Positions 45,800 through 55,067 of a stretch of DNA of 64,000 nucleotides are shown here, in pieces. The DNA is taken from positions 372,001 through 436,000 of the forward strand of contig NZ_JACOQH010000001.1 in assembly GCF_014297335.1 (NCBI RefSeq), written 5' to 3'. How positions within the stretch are numbered: position 1 is the first letter of the stretch; the number at the start of each line of letters is the position of its first letter. This DNA comes from Roseburia_D yibonii. Lineage in GTDB: Bacteria; Bacillota; Clostridia; Lachnospirales; Lachnospiraceae. Position numbers and translations under genes: made by a program. The notes under the pieces were generated by a model. That model had not been told where the DNA came from. It worked only from the letters and a program-made list of their open reading frames with translations, and did no database searches.

Positions 45800-47149
45800 C
45801 TATAACATGATCTTTGTGATCAGATCTGCCAGTTTTTTCGCCTCACTGTCAATTTCTTCCTGATTTTTTCCTTCTATCATAACACGGACTAACGGTTCGG
45901 TTCCGGACGGACGGATCAGCACCCGGCCTTCTCCTCCAAATCTCTCCTCCACTTTTTTTATGGCATCTGAGATCTCCGCATACTCCATGAATTTATCTTT
46001 TTTATGATTTGGTACCTTTGCATTCACAAGCGCCTGTGGAAGCACTTCCATCACAGCCGCCAGATCAGACAGCTTTCTTCCGGTTTCAACCATGACCTGC
46101 AGCAGATGCAGTGCACTGAGCAGTCCGTCTCCTGTCGTGTTATCGTCCAGGAAAATGATATGCCCGGATTGTTCACCGCCGATATTATAGCCGTTCTGCA
46201 GCATATTTTCAAGCACATAACGGTCTCCGACCCTGGTCTTTTCGACATGAATACCCTTTTCTTCTCCCATCAGGGTGAATCCAAGGTTTGTCATAACCGT
46301 TACAACGATCGTGTTTTTCTTTAATGTGCCTTTCTCTTTCATGTAATTTCCACAGATCGCCATCAGCTGGTCACCGTCTACCATCTTACCATTTTCGTCT
46401 ACCGCGAGCATACGATCCGCATCCCCGTCAAACGCGATCCCGAGATCCGCTTTCTCATAGACCACTCTCGCCTGCAGCTCATCCATATGTGTGGATCCGC
46501 AGTTTGCATTGATGTTCGTTCCATCCGGTGTGATATGGATCGGGATCAGATTCGCCCCGAGGTCCTCTAACGTGCGCACGGAGGTGTAATAGGAAGCGCC
46601 TTCCGCACAGTCCACAACGATTTTTAAGCCTTTCAGATCGACCGGAACACATTTTTTCATGAACTCCACATATTCATCCCTGAGGTCAAACCGGTAGTCG
46701 ATGCGTCCCACGCCGGAACCGGTCGGCAGTGTCACGCCGTCCATATTGCTGCGTATCAGTGCCTCGATCTCGTCCTCCAACGCATCCGACAGCTTGTAAC
46801 CGTCTCCGTTGAAAAATTTGATCCCGTTAAATTCCATTGGATTGTGGGAAGCGGATATCACAACTCCGGCATCCACTTTGTGTTTTCTTGTGAGATACGC
46901 GATCGCCGGTGTCGGAACCACGCCCACATATATCGCATTTGCGCCCACAGAACAGATTCCTGCCATCAGCGCGCTCGCCAGCATTCCCCCTGAGATTCTT
47001 GTATCACAGCCCACAATGATCGTCGGCTGATGTTCCTGCTCCTTTGTCAGCACATATGCCCCCGCCTGACCAAGCTGAGTCGCAAGTTCGATCGTAAGCT
47101 CCGATCCGGCAACGCCTCTTACGCCATCCGTTCCAAACATTCTAGCCAT
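45800..47149 (-). CDS. glmM: Phosphoglucosamine mutase
   Basis: Protein of 449 residues converting glucosamine-6-phosphate to glucosamine-1-phosphate for peptidoglycan. MFGTDGVRG start, phosphoserine loop SASHNPMEFNGIKF, metal site FDGDADRML and the C-terminal RPSGTEPLVRVMIEG are typical. Third gene of the conserved cdaA-cdaR-glmM run, in which c-di-AMP synthesis and wall precursor supply are linked. GGAGG precedes ATG 47149. Confidence 0.97.
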   Translation of the reverse strand: MARMFGTDGVRGVAGSELTIELATQLGQAGAYVLTKEQEHQPTIIVGCDTRISGGMLASALMAGICSVGANAIYVGVVPTPAIAYLTRKHKVDAGVVISASHNPMEFNGIKFFNGDGYKLSDALEDEIEALIRSNMDGVTLPTGSGVGRIDYRFDLRDEYVEFMKKCVPVDLKGLKIVVDCAEGASYYTSVRTLEDLGANLIPIHITPDGTNINANCGSTHMDELQARVVYEKADLGIAFDGDADRMLAVDENGKMVDGDQLMAICGNYMKEKGTLKKNTIVVTVMTNLGFTLMGEEKGIHVEKTRVGDRYVLENMLQNGYNIGGEQSGHIIFLDDNTTGDGLLSALHLLQVMVETGRKLSDLAAVMEVLPQALVNAKVPNHKKDKFMEYAEISDAIKKVEERFGGEGRVLIRPSGTEPLVRVMIEGKNQEEIDSEAKKLADLITKIML

Positions 47150-47184
47150 CTTTTTTCCTCCAGCTATCTTTTTATTTCTTTTCT

Positions 47185-48423
47185 TTACTTCTTTACAATA
47201 TGAAATGTCGCCGTCTGCGTACCTGACGCAGAATACTGATCCGGCAGATCCAGCTTTAAGGTAAGTGTATGTTCCCCTTCTTTTAATCCGCTCGCATCTA
47301 TGGTACCGGTCAGTTTTGACGCGTCAAGGTCGTTTAGATCCGACGCAAATCCGGCAATGATCACTTTCACTGTATTTCCTTCAAATTCGGCTTCATACCC
47401 GGATTTCAGGTTGTTTACCGTGATATTGGCAACCGGCATGTCAAATACCTTTGTGGATGCCTGCTCGATCTCAACCGTGACAGAAATATCTTTTGCCGCA
47501 GTATCCACCAGTTCCACGCCGTCCGGCAGATAAGAACTGATATCCACCGTCTTTGTGATATCTCCCTCGGCATCGCTGATATCCAAAACGTCCTTCGGGA
47601 TCGTGATCATATCCAGTTTTTTCAAATCTTCCGCCGCGCCCTTTACCTGTACCGTTTCCGGTTCGTACGATACGCTCGTCAGCTGATAGCCATCCGCCGG
47701 TTTTCCCGTCGTCTGGAAGTTCAATCCGACCTCTTTTGTATTTAATATTTCCGCACTGACTGTCACCGTTGAAAGATTCATCGAAAGATTGGTCGTATCG
47801 ATCTCCGCGCCGCCACTGTCATAGAGCTTCGGTATCACATTATCCGAAATATCCATGGACATATTGGAGACATCGATCGTTGCCGTCACCTTGTCGATCG
47901 TCGATACGATCTCCGCCGGTCCGGATACCTTTAACACGTTTGGAGAAACGCTGACACTTCCCACCACAGAACCACTCGCCGGTGTACCGGAATCTCTTGG
48001 AACAATGATAAACGACTGCGTCTGAAGATTGCCGACCGTGACATCCAGATACTGATTTCTCGTAATGATCGAAATCTGGTTGGTATAATGAAGTGCCGAT
48101 ATTTCAATCGGAACCCGGCTTAAATCTTCGATCAAGCTCATGTCCGCAACCGCTTTGAAATCCGATCCGCTCAGATCCTCGATCAGGGAGCGCTTCGCCG
48201 AAACCGCAAATGTCACCGTATTTTTTCCATCTACAACTTCATAATATTTTCCCATATCACTGATCGCGGATTCGTTGGTAATTGAAACCGTTGTCGTAAA
48301 GGTCTTTGTTATCTTGGGATCGTCGATATTGACCACGACCAGCCACATAATGATCGCAAATATGATCGATAATACTTTAAGGCCAAAATTATTTGTTACC
48401 ACGCTGCCGAATTTTTTTAGCAT
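47185..48423 (-). CDS. cdaR: YbbR-domain c-di-AMP synthase regulator
   Basis: Protein of 412 residues: one N-terminal helix (FGLKVLSIIFAIIMWLVVV) and four YbbR-type beta repeats outside, as in CdaR, which binds and tunes CdaA. AAGGAGG precedes ATG 48423. It overlaps the 3' end of cdaA by 35 bp, so they are translationally coupled. Confidence 0.93.
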   Translation of the reverse strand: MLKKFGSVVTNNFGLKVLSIIFAIIMWLVVVNIDDPKITKTFTTTVSITNESAISDMGKYYEVVDGKNTVTFAVSAKRSLIEDLSGSDFKAVADMSLIEDLSRVPIEISALHYTNQISIITRNQYLDVTVGNLQTQSFIIVPRDSGTPASGSVVGSVSVSPNVLKVSGPAEIVSTIDKVTATIDVSNMSMDISDNVIPKLYDSGGAEIDTTNLSMNLSTVTVSAEILNTKEVGLNFQTTGKPADGYQLTSVSYEPETVQVKGAAEDLKKLDMITIPKDVLDISDAEGDITKTVDISSYLPDGVELVDTAAKDISVTVEIEQASTKVFDMPVANITVNNLKSGYEAEFEGNTVKVIIAGFASDLNDLDASKLTGTIDASGLKEGEHTLTLKLDLPDQYSASGTQTATFHIVKK

Positions 48424-49297
48424 TCTTCAGCCTCCTTTTCAACAGATCCAGTCCTCCGTTTGTCTCTATGTCGTGCTTGCGCAGGAAATCCAGCTTACTG
48501 CGCAGGAAATCCGCGTCCACATTGCGGTAGAGCACACCCTGTGTCGCGATCGACACCTTTCCGGTCTCCTCGGACACGACAATGGTAAGGGAATCGCTCA
48601 CTTCGCTGATCCCGACCGCCGCCCGGTGTCTGGTTCCAAGCTCCTTGCTCAGCTCCATATTGTCAGAAAGCGGCAGATAGCAGGTCGCCGATACCACACG
48701 GTCTCCCCGCACAATGATCGCGCCATCGTGAAGCGGCGTATTTTTTTCGAATATATTGATCAGAAGCTGGCTGGTCAGGATCGAATCCAGCGCAATGCCG
48801 GTTCTCTCATATTCCGCCAGCGAAACATCGTTTTCAATGACAATGAGCGCTCCTGTTTTTACCTTTCCCATCTCGTAGCACGCCTTGACCAGTTCATTGA
48901 CCGTACGCTCACTGAACTTTTCCTCGCTGCCTCTTGAAAAATCAATAGAGACGATCGACGACACAAAATTCTTGCGTCCAAGGTCTTCGAGGGCTTTTCT
49001 GAGCTCCGGCTGGAACACAACAACCAGTGCCACGATGCCGACATTAAATGCCTTTCCGGCGATCCACAGGATCGTGTTCATCTGAAACAGTGCCGCCACA
49101 AAGACAAATACCAGTATTACGATCAGTCCCTTAAATAAGGTCCACGCTCTCGTATTTTTAAACCACAGCATGACATGATAAATCAGAAACGCAATAATGA
49201 TGATTTCTATAATATCGGTCTTTGTGATGCTCGGCAGGTTCATCCACGCCAGATATTTTTCTTTGAACGCTCCCAAAACGCCCACCATGTTCTGCAT
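48389..49297 (-). CDS. cdaA: Diadenylate cyclase (c-di-AMP synthase)
   Basis: Protein of 302 residues: three N-terminal helices, then the DAC domain with LHDGAIIVRGDRV (DGA motif) and GTRHRAAVGISE (RHR motif). Makes c-di-AMP from ATP. AAGGAAG precedes ATG 49297. First gene of the cdaA-cdaR-glmM core. Confidence 0.97.
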   Translation of the reverse strand: MQNMVGVLGAFKEKYLAWMNLPSITKTDIIEIIIIAFLIYHVMLWFKNTRAWTLFKGLIVILVFVFVAALFQMNTILWIAGKAFNVGIVALVVVFQPELRKALEDLGRKNFVSSIVSIDFSRGSEEKFSERTVNELVKACYEMGKVKTGALIVIENDVSLAEYERTGIALDSILTSQLLINIFEKNTPLHDGAIIVRGDRVVSATCYLPLSDNMELSKELGTRHRAAVGISEVSDSLTIVVSEETGKVSIATQGVLYRNVDADFLRSKLDFLRKHDIETNGGLDLLKRRLKNAKKIRQRGNK

Positions 49298-49329
49298 GCA
49301 GTCTCACTTCCTTCCGTCTTTTTGTCTGC

Positions 49330-50346
49330 CTATTTTAACAGTTCCCTGTCAATATCCATATCTTTTGCAAGCTGTTCTCTTGTTATGCGCTCTCTTCGCG
49401 CATGATCCTGAGCGGATGTTTTTCCCGCAAATTTTTTCACCTGTTTTTTGGACTGGGTCACCGAGATCTTCGGAACCGCCTTTACATAGTAATAATACTC
49501 ATCATCCTCAAACTGCACCCGCTCGGTCCGCATATAATCCACATGGAAAAACAGGAATTTTAAGGCAAATGCGATCAGCGCCGAAACCGCGCTTCCCACC
49601 GTCAGGGCAATGGTCTTTCCACTGATCGCAAGGAACATATATCCCGCAAACAAAATGGAAAACTCCATCAAAATCCCGACTACGATCGCGATCGTCCACG
49701 CGTGGTCTATGCTCATTCTGCGGATCAGATAAACCACAAGCATCGTCAGAAGAAACGCCGCGAGCACCAGATACATCTCTTTATTTCCGATCAGTTGATT
49801 GATCGAAGCGGCAAATTTCGAGGTCATCGTGTCATCTTCTGTCACACCGCCCAAAACCGCTTTATTCATCTTTACTCCGTCTAAAAAATAATAAACAACC
49901 GTTCCGCACACCACCGAAAACATTGCGTACGGCTGAAACAGCAGTCCCTCTGTCAGCGGCATCACATACGGGATGCGGAAAACGAAGCAGATCGGTGTCA
50001 TCACCGCAAGATAACCTTCCTTCGGCGCAAAGCGGAAATATAGCAGTGCCAGTATCAAAAACAATACCGCCCCGGTCAAAAACACTTCTTTGGAAAGTGC
50101 GTACAGATGAAGCAATGTCAGCACAACCGCAAACAGCACCATCATATTCGGGGAAAGAATCGAACAGAGCAGCGCCAGTATCAAAATGACCGGCAGACTG
50201 TCCAGGCGTTCCATAAACCCGATATTTTTATTGATCACAAAGAACAGCACGAACGCCAGCACGAATTTGAGCACCGGCATCATATAGATCTCATACTTGC
50301 TGTAAAAGTTCTTCAGTCTGTCCTTCAACTCCAGTAAGGTTTCCAT
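49330..50346 (-). CDS. Conserved polytopic membrane protein
   Basis: Protein of 338 residues with about nine helices and a basic soluble tail (SKKQVKKFAGKTSAQDHARRERI). No family recognised. AGGAGG precedes ATG 50346, and cdaA starts 32 bp after its stop. Its place directly before cdaA suggests a wall or osmotic role, which is inference from position. Confidence 0.75.
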   Translation of the reverse strand: METLLELKDRLKNFYSKYEIYMMPVLKFVLAFVLFFVINKNIGFMERLDSLPVILILALLCSILSPNMMVLFAVVLTLLHLYALSKEVFLTGAVLFLILALLYFRFAPKEGYLAVMTPICFVFRIPYVMPLTEGLLFQPYAMFSVVCGTVVYYFLDGVKMNKAVLGGVTEDDTMTSKFAASINQLIGNKEMYLVLAAFLLTMLVVYLIRRMSIDHAWTIAIVVGILMEFSILFAGYMFLAISGKTIALTVGSAVSALIAFALKFLFFHVDYMRTERVQFEDDEYYYYVKAVPKISVTQSKKQVKKFAGKTSAQDHARRERITREQLAKDMDIDRELLK

Positions 50347-50373
50347 GTATTATCCTCCTAATCGGCAGAATTT

Positions 50374-50769
50374 TTATTTTTCTTCCTGCTCATAGATCTT
50401 ATTCACCTTCTTCACATGCGTGTAGAACTGCTTTACATGCTTTCGTCCCACACTGTAACGGACATTATAGACCACATAGGTGACAAGCAGGTAGGCTGCC
50501 ATAAAAATTCCGTATTTCACAAGAATACCCGTCACAAAACCGACCAGGTCGATGCTGTTGATATTCTCCATCAGATTTTCCATCTCACAGGACAGATAAA
50601 TGACCACAAACAGTGCAAAAGCAAATGTCCCAAGGATCACACTTTTTACCATTTCCTTACCAACATAATCATGGCGAAAGTACTGTGTCATCGGCACATA
50701 CTGCTTCCCTTCGCCCTCCTCATATATTGCCATCTTTGTCATTTGTTTCACGCGTTCTTCGTCGATCAT
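50374..50769 (-). CDS. Small membrane protein of unknown function
   Basis: Protein of 131 residues starting MIDEERVKQMTKM, with two helices (about 45-65 and 80-105) and charged ends (HVKQFYTHVKKVNKIYEQEEK). ATG 50769 has GGGGTGG upstream; the longer open frame lacks a ribosome site and would extend past the promoter. It precedes the 338-residue membrane gene by 27 bp. No family recognised. Confidence 0.7.
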   Translation of the reverse strand: MIDEERVKQMTKMAIYEEGEGKQYVPMTQYFRHDYVGKEMVKSVILGTFAFALFVVIYLSCEMENLMENINSIDLVGFVTGILVKYGIFMAAYLLVTYVVYNVRYSVGRKHVKQFYTHVKKVNKIYEQEEK

Positions 50770-50799
50770 AGTCCACCCCATCTTATAAGCATTGCTTTC

Positions 50800-50828
50800 A
50801 TTATAGCATAGTATAAATCCCTTGAAAA
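50800..50828 (-). promoter_or_regulatory. SigA-type promoter of the membrane-protein/cdaA unit
   Basis: Minus strand TTTTCA (50828-50823), 17-bp spacer, perfect TATAAT (50805-50800), 31 bp before the ATG at 50769. Confidence 0.6.
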
Positions 50829-50848
50829 GTTTTTTGCCAAAATCCACA

Positions 50849-50875
50849 AAAAAAACTGCCGTCAAAAAACGGCAG
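50849..50875 (-). terminator. Strong rho-independent terminator after yvyF
   Basis: Minus strand CTGCCGT, 6-nt loop, ACGGCAG followed by eight T, beginning 18 bp after the stop at 50893. It ends the comF-yvyF unit. Confidence 0.92.
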
Positions 50876-50892
50876 CTTATTTTCTGTATTTC

Positions 50893-51297
50893 TTATTTTT
50901 CGAGGAAACGCATTCTCTCGCCATCACGCACTGGTTTCTTCGGTTCTACTTTCTTAGGCTTGTCGATCGCGCTCATAAGATTGTTCTGAAGCTTTGATTT
51001 GCAGGCATCGCAAAAACGTCCGGTTTTGATCATCGCTCCACAGTTCTCACACTCAATTCCAACCGGTGAATCGTCTGTAAACGCAAGGCGCTCCTCACGG
51101 ATCCACTGCTTGATCTGCTTTGTGGACACATCATTGTCCTCAGAGACCTGATTCACGGATGCCTGTGGGTTATTGCGGATGTACTCTTTGACTTCCACGA
51201 ATTTTTTTTCCAGGTCTGCGACACATGCCGGGCACAATGGCGGTCCTCCAAGGTAATTGAATAATCTTCCGCATCCTTTACAATTTCTTACTTCCAT
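50893..51297 (-). CDS. yvyF: YvyF-type flagellar-operon zinc-ribbon protein
   Basis: Protein of 134 residues with CKGCGRLFNYLGGPPLCPAC at the N-terminus and CENCGAMIKTGRFCDAC near 84-100, two zinc-ribbon pairs around a helical middle (ASVNQVSEDNDVSTKQIKQW, winged-helix-like). This is the YvyF/TIGR03826 pattern, found after comF in Bacillus too. AGGAGG precedes ATG 51297. Likely a regulator related to flagellar genes; direct role not known. Confidence 0.85.
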   Translation of the reverse strand: MEVRNCKGCGRLFNYLGGPPLCPACVADLEKKFVEVKEYIRNNPQASVNQVSEDNDVSTKQIKQWIREERLAFTDDSPVGIECENCGAMIKTGRFCDACKSKLQNNLMSAIDKPKKVEPKKPVRDGERMRFLEK

Positions 51298-51310
51298 AGT
51301 AAACTGCCTC

Positions 51311-51964
51311 CTAAAATCCTCTGCCGCTGCTGACGCAGATAAAATATATATGCGTTCCGCCCGCCTTTTTTAATGCCAGGGCGGCGGCGTCTATCGTGCT
51401 TCCAGTGGTATAAATATCGTCCACTAATAAGATATAGGATAAGTGTACTATATTTTTCGTAATTTTAAAAGCATTTTTCAGATTATTTTTTCTTTCTGCC
51501 TCATTTAGTTCCTTTTGCGGGACTGTATTTTTCTCCCGGATCATCAGATCGGTGCATACCGGGATCCCCAGTCTCGCCCCGATCACCCGGGCGAACAGTT
51601 CCGCCTGATTGTACCCGCGTCCGCGCTGTCTCTTTTTGTGCAGCGGAATCGGGATGATAACCTGTATCTTCTTATTTAATATCCATTTTTCATAACGGCG
51701 CAGCGCTTCCTCTCCGTAAAAGTCCGCGTACTCTCTCCGGTTACTGTATTTGAACCGGTACAGCGACTCCCTTATGCCGCCGCTGTATACAAAAACCGCC
51801 TTTCCCTGCTCAAATTCGTGTTTTTTCTTCTTACAGTCTGTGCAGAGTTCCCTTTTTTCATCATCCAGCGGTTTCCCGCACTTTTTACACAAAGGCTCCT
51901 GTATCCGCTCTATCTTCGCGCTGCATCCCGGACAGATCAGGCGTGACTCCTCCCAGGCTGCCAC
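51311..51964 (-). CDS. comF: ComF-family phosphoribosyltransferase-like protein with damaged start
   Basis: ComF/ComFC type: zinc-finger Cys pairs CPGC, CKKC and CTDC, then a phosphoribosyltransferase fold with VIIPIPLHKKRQRGRGYNQAELFA and the PRPP loop ILLVDDIYTTGSTIDAA. It is read here from GTG 51964, but conserved ComF sequence continues upstream in frame (ILFPRRCPVC), back to a stop at 52078-52080, without any ATG, GTG or TTG. The best ribosome site (AAAGG) lies 7 bp before an ATA at 52045, so translation may begin at a rare codon, or the start has mutated. It is the first gene after its promoter. Confidence 0.82.
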   Translation of the reverse strand: MAAWEESRLICPGCSAKIERIQEPLCKKCGKPLDDEKRELCTDCKKKKHEFEQGKAVFVYSGGIRESLYRFKYSNRREYADFYGEEALRRYEKWILNKKIQVIIPIPLHKKRQRGRGYNQAELFARVIGARLGIPVCTDLMIREKNTVPQKELNEAERKNNLKNAFKITKNIVHLSYILLVDDIYTTGSTIDAAALALKKAGGTHIYFICVSSGRGF

Positions 51965-52105
51965 AACCGGAAGTACCTCATCGCAAACCGGGCATCTGCG
52001 CGGAAACAGGATATCTTTGATCCATTCTTCGATTCTCTTTTTTATGATTCTGCCTTTCTTCTCTCTTTGCGTTTCAAATCATAGCACAGGCTCTGTCGAA
52101 ATACC

Positions 52106-52134
52106 ATTATATTTTTCTTAAATTTTCCTGAAAA
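52106..52134 (-). promoter_or_regulatory. SigA-type promoter of comF-yvyF
   Basis: Minus strand TTTTCA (52134-52129), 17-bp spacer, perfect TATAAT (52111-52106). Predicted start of transcription near 52099, about 54 nt before the ATA codon at 52045. It faces away from the plus-strand ABC promoter 27 bp to its right. Confidence 0.6.
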
Positions 52135-52160
52135 TTCCGCTGTCCATCCGCATTTGGGGA

Positions 52161-52189
52161 TTGACTTTGATTTGCCCTGTCTCTATAAT
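52161..52189 (+). promoter_or_regulatory. Near-consensus SigA promoter of the ABC transporter
   Basis: TTGACT, 17-bp spacer, TATAAT: 11 of 12 bases match consensus. Followed by an A/T-rich leader with a small palindrome AACTTAAAAGTT and AGGAGGGG before the ATG at 52265. No riboswitch or T-box fold is visible. Confidence 0.9.
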
Positions 52190-52264
52190 TTATGGTGTTT
52201 ATTACTTTAAAACTTAAAAGTTAAAAAAGGTTAAACCGATAAAGATAACAGGAGGGGCATTTTT

Positions 52265-53278
52265 ATGAAAAAGAAATTATTATCCACACTCATGGCGACT
52301 GCCATGGTACTCGGACTTGTGGGCTGCGGAAACGCTTCATCCACCCAGACCGCTTCCGGTTCAGCATCTTCCACCGAAGCAGGAACCGACGGAAAAGTCT
52401 ACCACATCGGTGTATGTCAGCTCGTTGAACACGAAGCGCTCGACGCCGCTACCCAGGGCTTTCAGGATGCTTTAAAGGATAAGCTCGGAGAAAATAACGT
52501 TGTGTTTGATGTGCAGAACGCACAGGGCGAGGAAACCAACTGCGCTACGATCTGTACCGGTTTTGTTTCCGACAATGTAGACCTGATCCTCGCAAACGCA
52601 ACCGCATCTCTGCAGGCTGCATCCGCGGCTACCAACAGCATTCCGATCGTCGGAACTTCCATCACGGACTATGCAACCGCATTAAACGCGGATGACTGGA
52701 ACGGAACTTCCGGCACCAACATCACAGGTACTTCCGATCTCGCTCCGCTCGACCAGCAGGAAGCCATGATCAAAGAACTGGTTCCGGATGTCACACAGGT
52801 CGGCATCGTATACTGCTCCGCGGAAGCAAACTCTGTTTTCCAGGCAAATCAGATCGAAGCCGCTCTGGAAAAAGACGGCATTGCATACAAGGAATACTCC
52901 GCTGCAGACTCCAACGAGATCCAATCCGTTGTGACCAAAGCCGTATCTGAATGCGACTGCCTGTATGTTCCGACCGACAACACCATGGCTGCCAATGTTG
53001 ATATCATCAAAAACGTCACTGTTCCGGCAGGCATCCCGGTCATCGCCGGAGAAGAAGGTATCTGCCAGGGTGCGCTCGCAACACTCTCCATCAGCTACTA
53101 CGATATCGGTCAGGCAGCTGGTGAAATGGCATATGAAATCCTTGTAAACGGCAAAGATCCTGGAACTATGGAGATCGAATACGCAAGCGCAACTACCAAA
53201 GAATACAATGCGGACGTTGCTGACGCGCTCGGTATCACCATTCCGGACGATTATGTAAAATTATCAACCGAAGAATAG
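52265..53278 (+). CDS. ABC importer substrate-binding lipoprotein (TrpX/ABC_sub_bind type)
   Basis: Protein of 337 residues with a lipoprotein signal (MKKKLLSTLMATAMVLGLVGC, lipobox LVGC) and a Ser/Thr-rich linker. The rest is a two-lobe binding protein (HIGVCQLVEHEALDAATQGF, VGIVYCSAEANS, YVPTDNTMA) of the PF04392 type. Members near similar permease and ATPase genes bind aromatic amino acids or related ligands; the ligand cannot be read here. First gene of a three-gene plus-strand operon. Confidence 0.9.
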   Translation: MKKKLLSTLMATAMVLGLVGCGNASSTQTASGSASSTEAGTDGKVYHIGVCQLVEHEALDAATQGFQDALKDKLGENNVVFDVQNAQGEETNCATICTGFVSDNVDLILANATASLQAASAATNSIPIVGTSITDYATALNADDWNGTSGTNITGTSDLAPLDQQEAMIKELVPDVTQVGIVYCSAEANSVFQANQIEAALEKDGIAYKEYSAADSNEIQSVVTKAVSECDCLYVPTDNTMAANVDIIKNVTVPAGIPVIAGEEGICQGALATLSISYYDIGQAAGEMAYEILVNGKDPGTMEIEYASATTKEYNADVADALGITIPDDYVKLSTEE

Positions 53279-53288
53279 AGGGAATATT

Positions 53289-54206
53289 ATGAATGTATTA
53301 TCACTTTTCCGCGCCATGCCAGGTTCGGTCGCACAGGGACTGATCTGGGGCATCATGGCACTCGGCGTTTATATTACTTTTAAGATCTTAAATTTTGCCG
53401 ACCTTACCGTAGACGGTACTTTAGGTACCGGCGGCGCGGTCGCGGTCATGCTGATCCTGAATGGTTTTCCTCCATCTGTCGCATTGATCTTCGCTTTCGC
53501 GGCAGGCATGCTCGCCGGACTGGTTACCGGTATCTTACATACGGTTCTCGGCATCCCGGATATCCTATCCGGAATCCTGACGCAGATTGCGCTTTACTCC
53601 GTCAACATGAACATCATGGGACGTTCCAATCAGGCTGTCAGCGTTGACAAGTATAACCTCGTTGTTTCACTTCGTTATATCCCGGCTGCCATTGTGACCA
53701 CGATCCTTTTCCTGGTCGTGATCATCGGCGTACTCTACTGGTATTTCGGAACAGAACAGGGCTTTACGATCCGTGCGACCGGATGCAATCCGAACATGTC
53801 ACGGGCACAGGGTATCAACACCAACTTTGCGAAAGTTCTCGCGCTTGTCATCTCCAACGGACTGGTCGGACTTGCCGGCGGTCTGTACGCGCAGTATCAG
53901 GGTAACTCCGATGTCAACATGGGACGTGGCGCGATCGTTATCGGACTCGCCGCTGTGATCATCGGTGAAGTACTTGGCGAAGCCATCTTTGGCAAACGTC
54001 TCAATTTCATCGGCCGTCTCGCATTCGTAGCGATCGGCGCGATCATTTACTATGTTGTTATCGCATTTGTATTATGGCTCGGGCTTCCGTCCGAAGACAT
54101 GAAGCTGTTCTCCGCCATTGTCGTTGCGATCTTCCTCGCGATCCCGTATCTGCGCGGAAAATCCAAGACTTCTTTCAAACGCGCGGCTAAGAATGGAGGT
54201 AACTGA
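53289..54206 (+). CDS. ABC importer permease (branched-chain amino-acid type)
   Basis: Protein of 305 residues with eight to nine helices and the FTIRATGCNPNMSRAQGINT loop of the BPD_transp_2 family. GAGGG precedes ATG 53289, 10 bp after the binding-protein stop. Membrane part of the transporter. Confidence 0.92.
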   Translation: MNVLSLFRAMPGSVAQGLIWGIMALGVYITFKILNFADLTVDGTLGTGGAVAVMLILNGFPPSVALIFAFAAGMLAGLVTGILHTVLGIPDILSGILTQIALYSVNMNIMGRSNQAVSVDKYNLVVSLRYIPAAIVTTILFLVVIIGVLYWYFGTEQGFTIRATGCNPNMSRAQGINTNFAKVLALVISNGLVGLAGGLYAQYQGNSDVNMGRGAIVIGLAAVIIGEVLGEAIFGKRLNFIGRLAFVAIGAIIYYVVIAFVLWLGLPSEDMKLFSAIVVAIFLAIPYLRGKSKTSFKRAAKNGGN

Positions 54207-54207
54207 T

Positions 54208-55002
54208 ATGTTAGAGATCAATAATATTTATAAAACCTTCAACATCGGAACAATCAATGAGAAGCACGCTTTAAACGGCGTTTCACTCACTTTAAATGAT
54301 GGTGATTTTGTTACCGTCATCGGCGGAAACGGTGCAGGAAAATCGACTCTGCTCAACGCGATCGCCGGTGTATGGCCGGTTGATTCCGGTTCTCTCGTCA
54401 TTGACGGAACCGACGTGACCGGTCTCCCGGAATATAAGCGCGCTTCCTATCTCGGACGCGTTTTCCAGGATCCGATGACCGGAACCGCAGCCACCATGGA
54501 GATCGAGGAAAACCTTGCGCTCGCCGCAAGACGTGGTTCTTCCCGTGGTCTGAAATGGGGCATCACACACGAGGAACGGAAAAAATATCACGAGATTTTA
54601 AAGGAACTGGATCTCGGTCTCGAAGACCGCATGACTTCCAAAGTCGGTCTGCTCTCCGGCGGGCAGCGCCAGGCTCTGACACTTTTGATGGCAACATTAA
54701 AGAAACCAAAGCTTCTGCTTTTAGATGAGCACACAGCAGCGCTTGATCCGAAGACAGCCGCAAAGGTTCTCGCATTGTCTGACAAGATCATTGCTGAGAA
54801 CCATCTGACTGCCATGATGGTCACACACAATATGAAAGATGCGATCATCCACGGCAACCGTTTGATCATGATGAATGACGGAAAGATCATCTTTGATATT
54901 TCCGGTGAGGAAAAGAAAAAACTCACGGTCGAAGATCTGCTTTTGAAATTCGAGGAGATCAGCGGCGAAGAATTCGCAAACGATAAGGCACTGCTCGCAT
55001 AA
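54208..55002 (+). CDS. ABC importer ATP-binding protein
   Basis: Protein of 264 residues: Walker A GGNGAGKSTL, signature LSGGQRQAL, Walker B LLLLDEHTAALDPKT. ATG 54208 has GGAGG 10 bp upstream and begins 1 bp after the permease stop. Energises uptake with the two proteins before it. Confidence 0.95.
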   Translation: MLEINNIYKTFNIGTINEKHALNGVSLTLNDGDFVTVIGGNGAGKSTLLNAIAGVWPVDSGSLVIDGTDVTGLPEYKRASYLGRVFQDPMTGTAATMEIEENLALAARRGSSRGLKWGITHEERKKYHEILKELDLGLEDRMTSKVGLLSGGQRQALTLLMATLKKPKLLLLDEHTAALDPKTAAKVLALSDKIIAENHLTAMMVTHNMKDAIIHGNRLIMMNDGKIIFDISGEEKKKLTVEDLLLKFEEISGEEFANDKALLA

Positions 55003-55013
55003 GCAGTGTATGC

Positions 55014-55057
55014 AAAAAGGGAAACGTTCTGTTCACGCAAACGTTTCCCTTTTTTTA
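55014..55057. terminator. Bidirectional terminator between the ABC operon and recD2
   Basis: Stem AAAAAGGGAAACGTT/AACGTTTCCCTTTTT with a 10-nt loop and T-runs on both strands. It lies 12 bp after the ATPase stop and 11 bp before the recD2 stop, so it ends both convergent units. Confidence 0.92.
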
Positions 55058-55067
55058 TTCCAGCTGT

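Noticed and set aside
51311..52080. A frameshift as the cause of the comF start problem
   Set aside because: The conserved N-terminus reads in the same frame as the rest; only the start codon is missing.
52190..52264. A T-box or riboswitch in the ABC operon leader
   Set aside because: Only about 70 nt, A/T-rich with one short palindrome; no specifier or terminator stems.
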